Shown here piece after piece: positions 62,556 through 64,000 of a DNA stretch of 64,000 nt. This DNA comes from CAVQSS01 sp963746605 (GTDB lineage Bacteria > Desulfobacterota > RBG-13-43-22). A program made the position numbers and the translations under genes. Position 1 is the stretch's first letter. Each line of letters starts with the position of its first letter. The notes under the pieces are model-generated. The model was not told the DNA's origin, did not search any database, and worked only from the letters and a program-made list of their open reading frames with translations. Location: the NCBI GenBank assembly GCA_963746605.1, contig CAVVCH010000045.1:140438-204437 (forward strand). Direction: 5' to 3'.

Positions 62556-64000
62556 GTGGCTCTCTCGCTTAACAAACCGAAGCTCGACAACCTTGCCGGC
62601 GACATCTGGAAATCCGCCGTGCGCCTGCGCGGCAAGTTCAAGGCGTACGAATACCAAGGCGTCATCCTGCCGATCATCGTCATCCGGCGGTTGGAGTGCG
62701 TGCTGCTGGCCTGGCGCGAGGCCAGAGCGCCGAAGTACTGGCCAAGCGGCCCAAGCTCAACGATAAGGAACTCGCCAAGCTGGTCAAGGAGCTCGAACTG
62801 AATCCCCAACAGTCGCCCTTCTCAAACAAGACCAAATGGACGCTGCGCAAGGTTTATGAGGAAGATCACACGCTGCTGGAGGAGAACTTCCGGGCCTACA
62901 TCAACGGCTTCTCGAAGAACGTTGACGACATTATCGAGCATTTCAATTACCGGGCCACCATCGGCACGATGGTGAAAAACAACCGGCTCGCCCCGATCCT
63001 GAATCAATACAAGGAACTGGAGCTTCGGCCCGGACCAACTCTCCGGTCTGGAGATGGGCTACATCTACGAGGAACTGCTGCGGCGCTTCTCGGAACAAAG
63101 CGGCGAGGAAGCCGGAGAGCACTTCACGCCGCGCGAGGTCATCCGGCTCATGGTCGAGTTGCTGGAAATTCCCATCCCCGCCCGGCACGTCTCCATCTAC
63201 GACCCCGCCTGCGGCACCGGCGGCATGTTGTCCGTGGCCAAGGAACACCTGCTGGACCGGGCCGCCACACCCGCACAGCGAGACGACGTCGAGAAAGTTC
63301 GTCACCGTTCACGGGCCAGCTTTCACCGACCAACTACGCCATCTGTCAGGCCGACCTGCTATCAAAAACGACAGCGGCAAGGTCTTCTTCGGCAACCCCT
63401 TCATCCCCCATGAGGCGCACAGCAAGGAGCCGGGCGACCAGTTTCCGAAACCAAGTTCCGCTTCGGCTTCATGCTGAGCAATCCGCCCTTCGGGGTCAAA
63501 TTGGGGTGGCAAGGACCGCTACGAGAAGGAAGCCCGGAAACTTGAGAAGACCCGCTACCAGGCCGGCATGCCGCGAGTGAACGACGGCGCGCTGCTGTTC
63601 CTGCAAACCATGTTGGCCAAGATGCAAACGCCGGAGAAGGCCGGCAGCCGCATCGCCATTATCTTCAACGGCTCGCCGCTCTCGAATGGCGACTGCGGCT
63701 CGGGCGAGAGTGAAATCCGCCGCTGGATTCTGGAGAACGACTGGCTCGACGCCATCGTCATGCTGCCCGACCAGCTTTTCTACAACACCGGCATCTTCAC
63801 TTACATCTGGCTGCTGCGAAACGAGAAACCCGCCACTCATCGCGGGCGCGTGATGCTCATCGACGCCCGTCAGCGGTTCGAGAAGGAGCCGAAGTCTTTC
63901 GGAAATAAGCGTAACCGGATGACGGATGCGCACCGGCAATGGATCGAGGAGCTTTACCACAAGGGCTGGAAACCCGGTTTTGAAGATGAGCAGGTGAAGC
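62556..64000 (+). pseudogene. hsdM: type I restriction-modification methylase (HsdM), multiply frameshifted, 3' end cut by window edge
   Basis: From GTG 62556 the pieces read, in changing frames: LNKPKLDNLAGDIWKSAVRL, ELAKLVKELELNPQQSPFSN, LEMGYIYEELLRRFSEQSGE, HFTPREVIRLMVELLEIPIP, the SAM-binding YDPACGTGGMLSV, SPTNYAICQADLL, the catalytic LSNPPFGVK and MLPDQLFYNTGIFTYIWLLR. Together they cover the HsdM helical and methylase domains in correct order. Joining them needs changes near 62700, 63030, 63297, 63355, 63433 and 63505, so at least six indels in 0.9 kb. Either the gene is dead or this stretch is poorly sequenced. The last frame is open to the window end. No HsdS or HsdR is visible. 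Confidence 0.85.

Noticed and set aside
1..64000. CRISPR array or rRNA operon
   Set aside because: No regularly spaced direct repeats with unique spacers and no rRNA sequence were seen on either strand.

Overview
The window looks like a chromosomal segment of an anaerobic or facultatively anaerobic Gram-negative bacterium of the Deltaproteobacteria/Desulfobacterota type. This is an inference from gene content: an aldehyde:ferredoxin oxidoreductase, a radical-type 4-hydroxybutyryl-CoA dehydratase, two complete branched-chain-amino-acid-type ABC importers, a PAS/sigma-54 activator, outer-membrane barrels and a heavy-metal RND pump. The base composition is moderately GC-rich. There is one tRNA gene (Pro, GGG), no rRNA and no CRISPR array.

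Layout. 1-1.9 kb: 3' part of a secreted protein gene and tRNA-Pro. 1.9-3.1 kb: gene-poor spacer with palindromic repeats, an attC-like site and a decayed gene. 3.1-4.6 kb: a double-receiver HD-GYP protein. 4.6-9.4 kb (minus): a nickel/cobalt ECF transporter operon (nikM-K-L, an outer-membrane barrel, nikQ, nikO) with its own promoter and a hairpin leader. 9.4-10.7 kb: IS110 remnant and a lipoprotein gene. 10.8-18.3 kb (minus): cusCBA-type heavy-metal efflux with a variant PII protein, a small Cys/His secreted protein and another outer-membrane barrel. 18.7-21.6 kb: a hypothetical gene, a GlcF-like Fe-S protein and a cold-shock gene with a hairpin in its leader. 21.7-26.8 kb (minus): first Liv-type importer. 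26.9-33.6 kb: cupin-XRE regulator, short-chain dehydrogenase, S23-type element, acyl-CoA ligase, PilZ-like protein, AhpF/TrxB-like reductase and zinc dehydrogenase. 33.9-38.7 kb: second Liv-type importer. 38.9-57.7 kb: iron alcohol dehydrogenase, sigma-54 activator with palindromic sites and a -24/-12 promoter, then a long plus-strand operon (TorT/Rbs-type importer, PxpA, class III aminotransferase, PxpB, PxpC, biotin carrier, biotin carboxylase, flavin oxidoreductase), followed by an aldehyde oxidoreductase and 4-hydroxybutyryl-CoA dehydratase. 57.7-64 kb: defence/toxin cassettes separated by partial copies of the 3' end of the dehydratase gene, ending in a decayed type I methylase.

How the genes may work together. 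The 42-57.7 kb block can be read as import and ATP/biotin-dependent opening of a cyclic amide (5-oxoproline- or 2-pyrrolidinone-like). Transamination of the resulting omega-amino acid would give a semialdehyde, which could be oxidised (AOR) or reduced (Fe-ADH), with entry into crotonyl-CoA through the dehydratase. This is inference from family membership and order, not a demonstrated pathway.

Two structural features stand out. One is a family of inverted-repeat elements, one of which carries an S23 four-helix-bundle gene while others look like gene-less derivatives between transporter genes. The other is the repeated dehydratase 3' end bounding small cassettes. A practical caution: about a dozen genes are interrupted by apparent one-base indels, which suggests sequence errors in at least part of this assembly.
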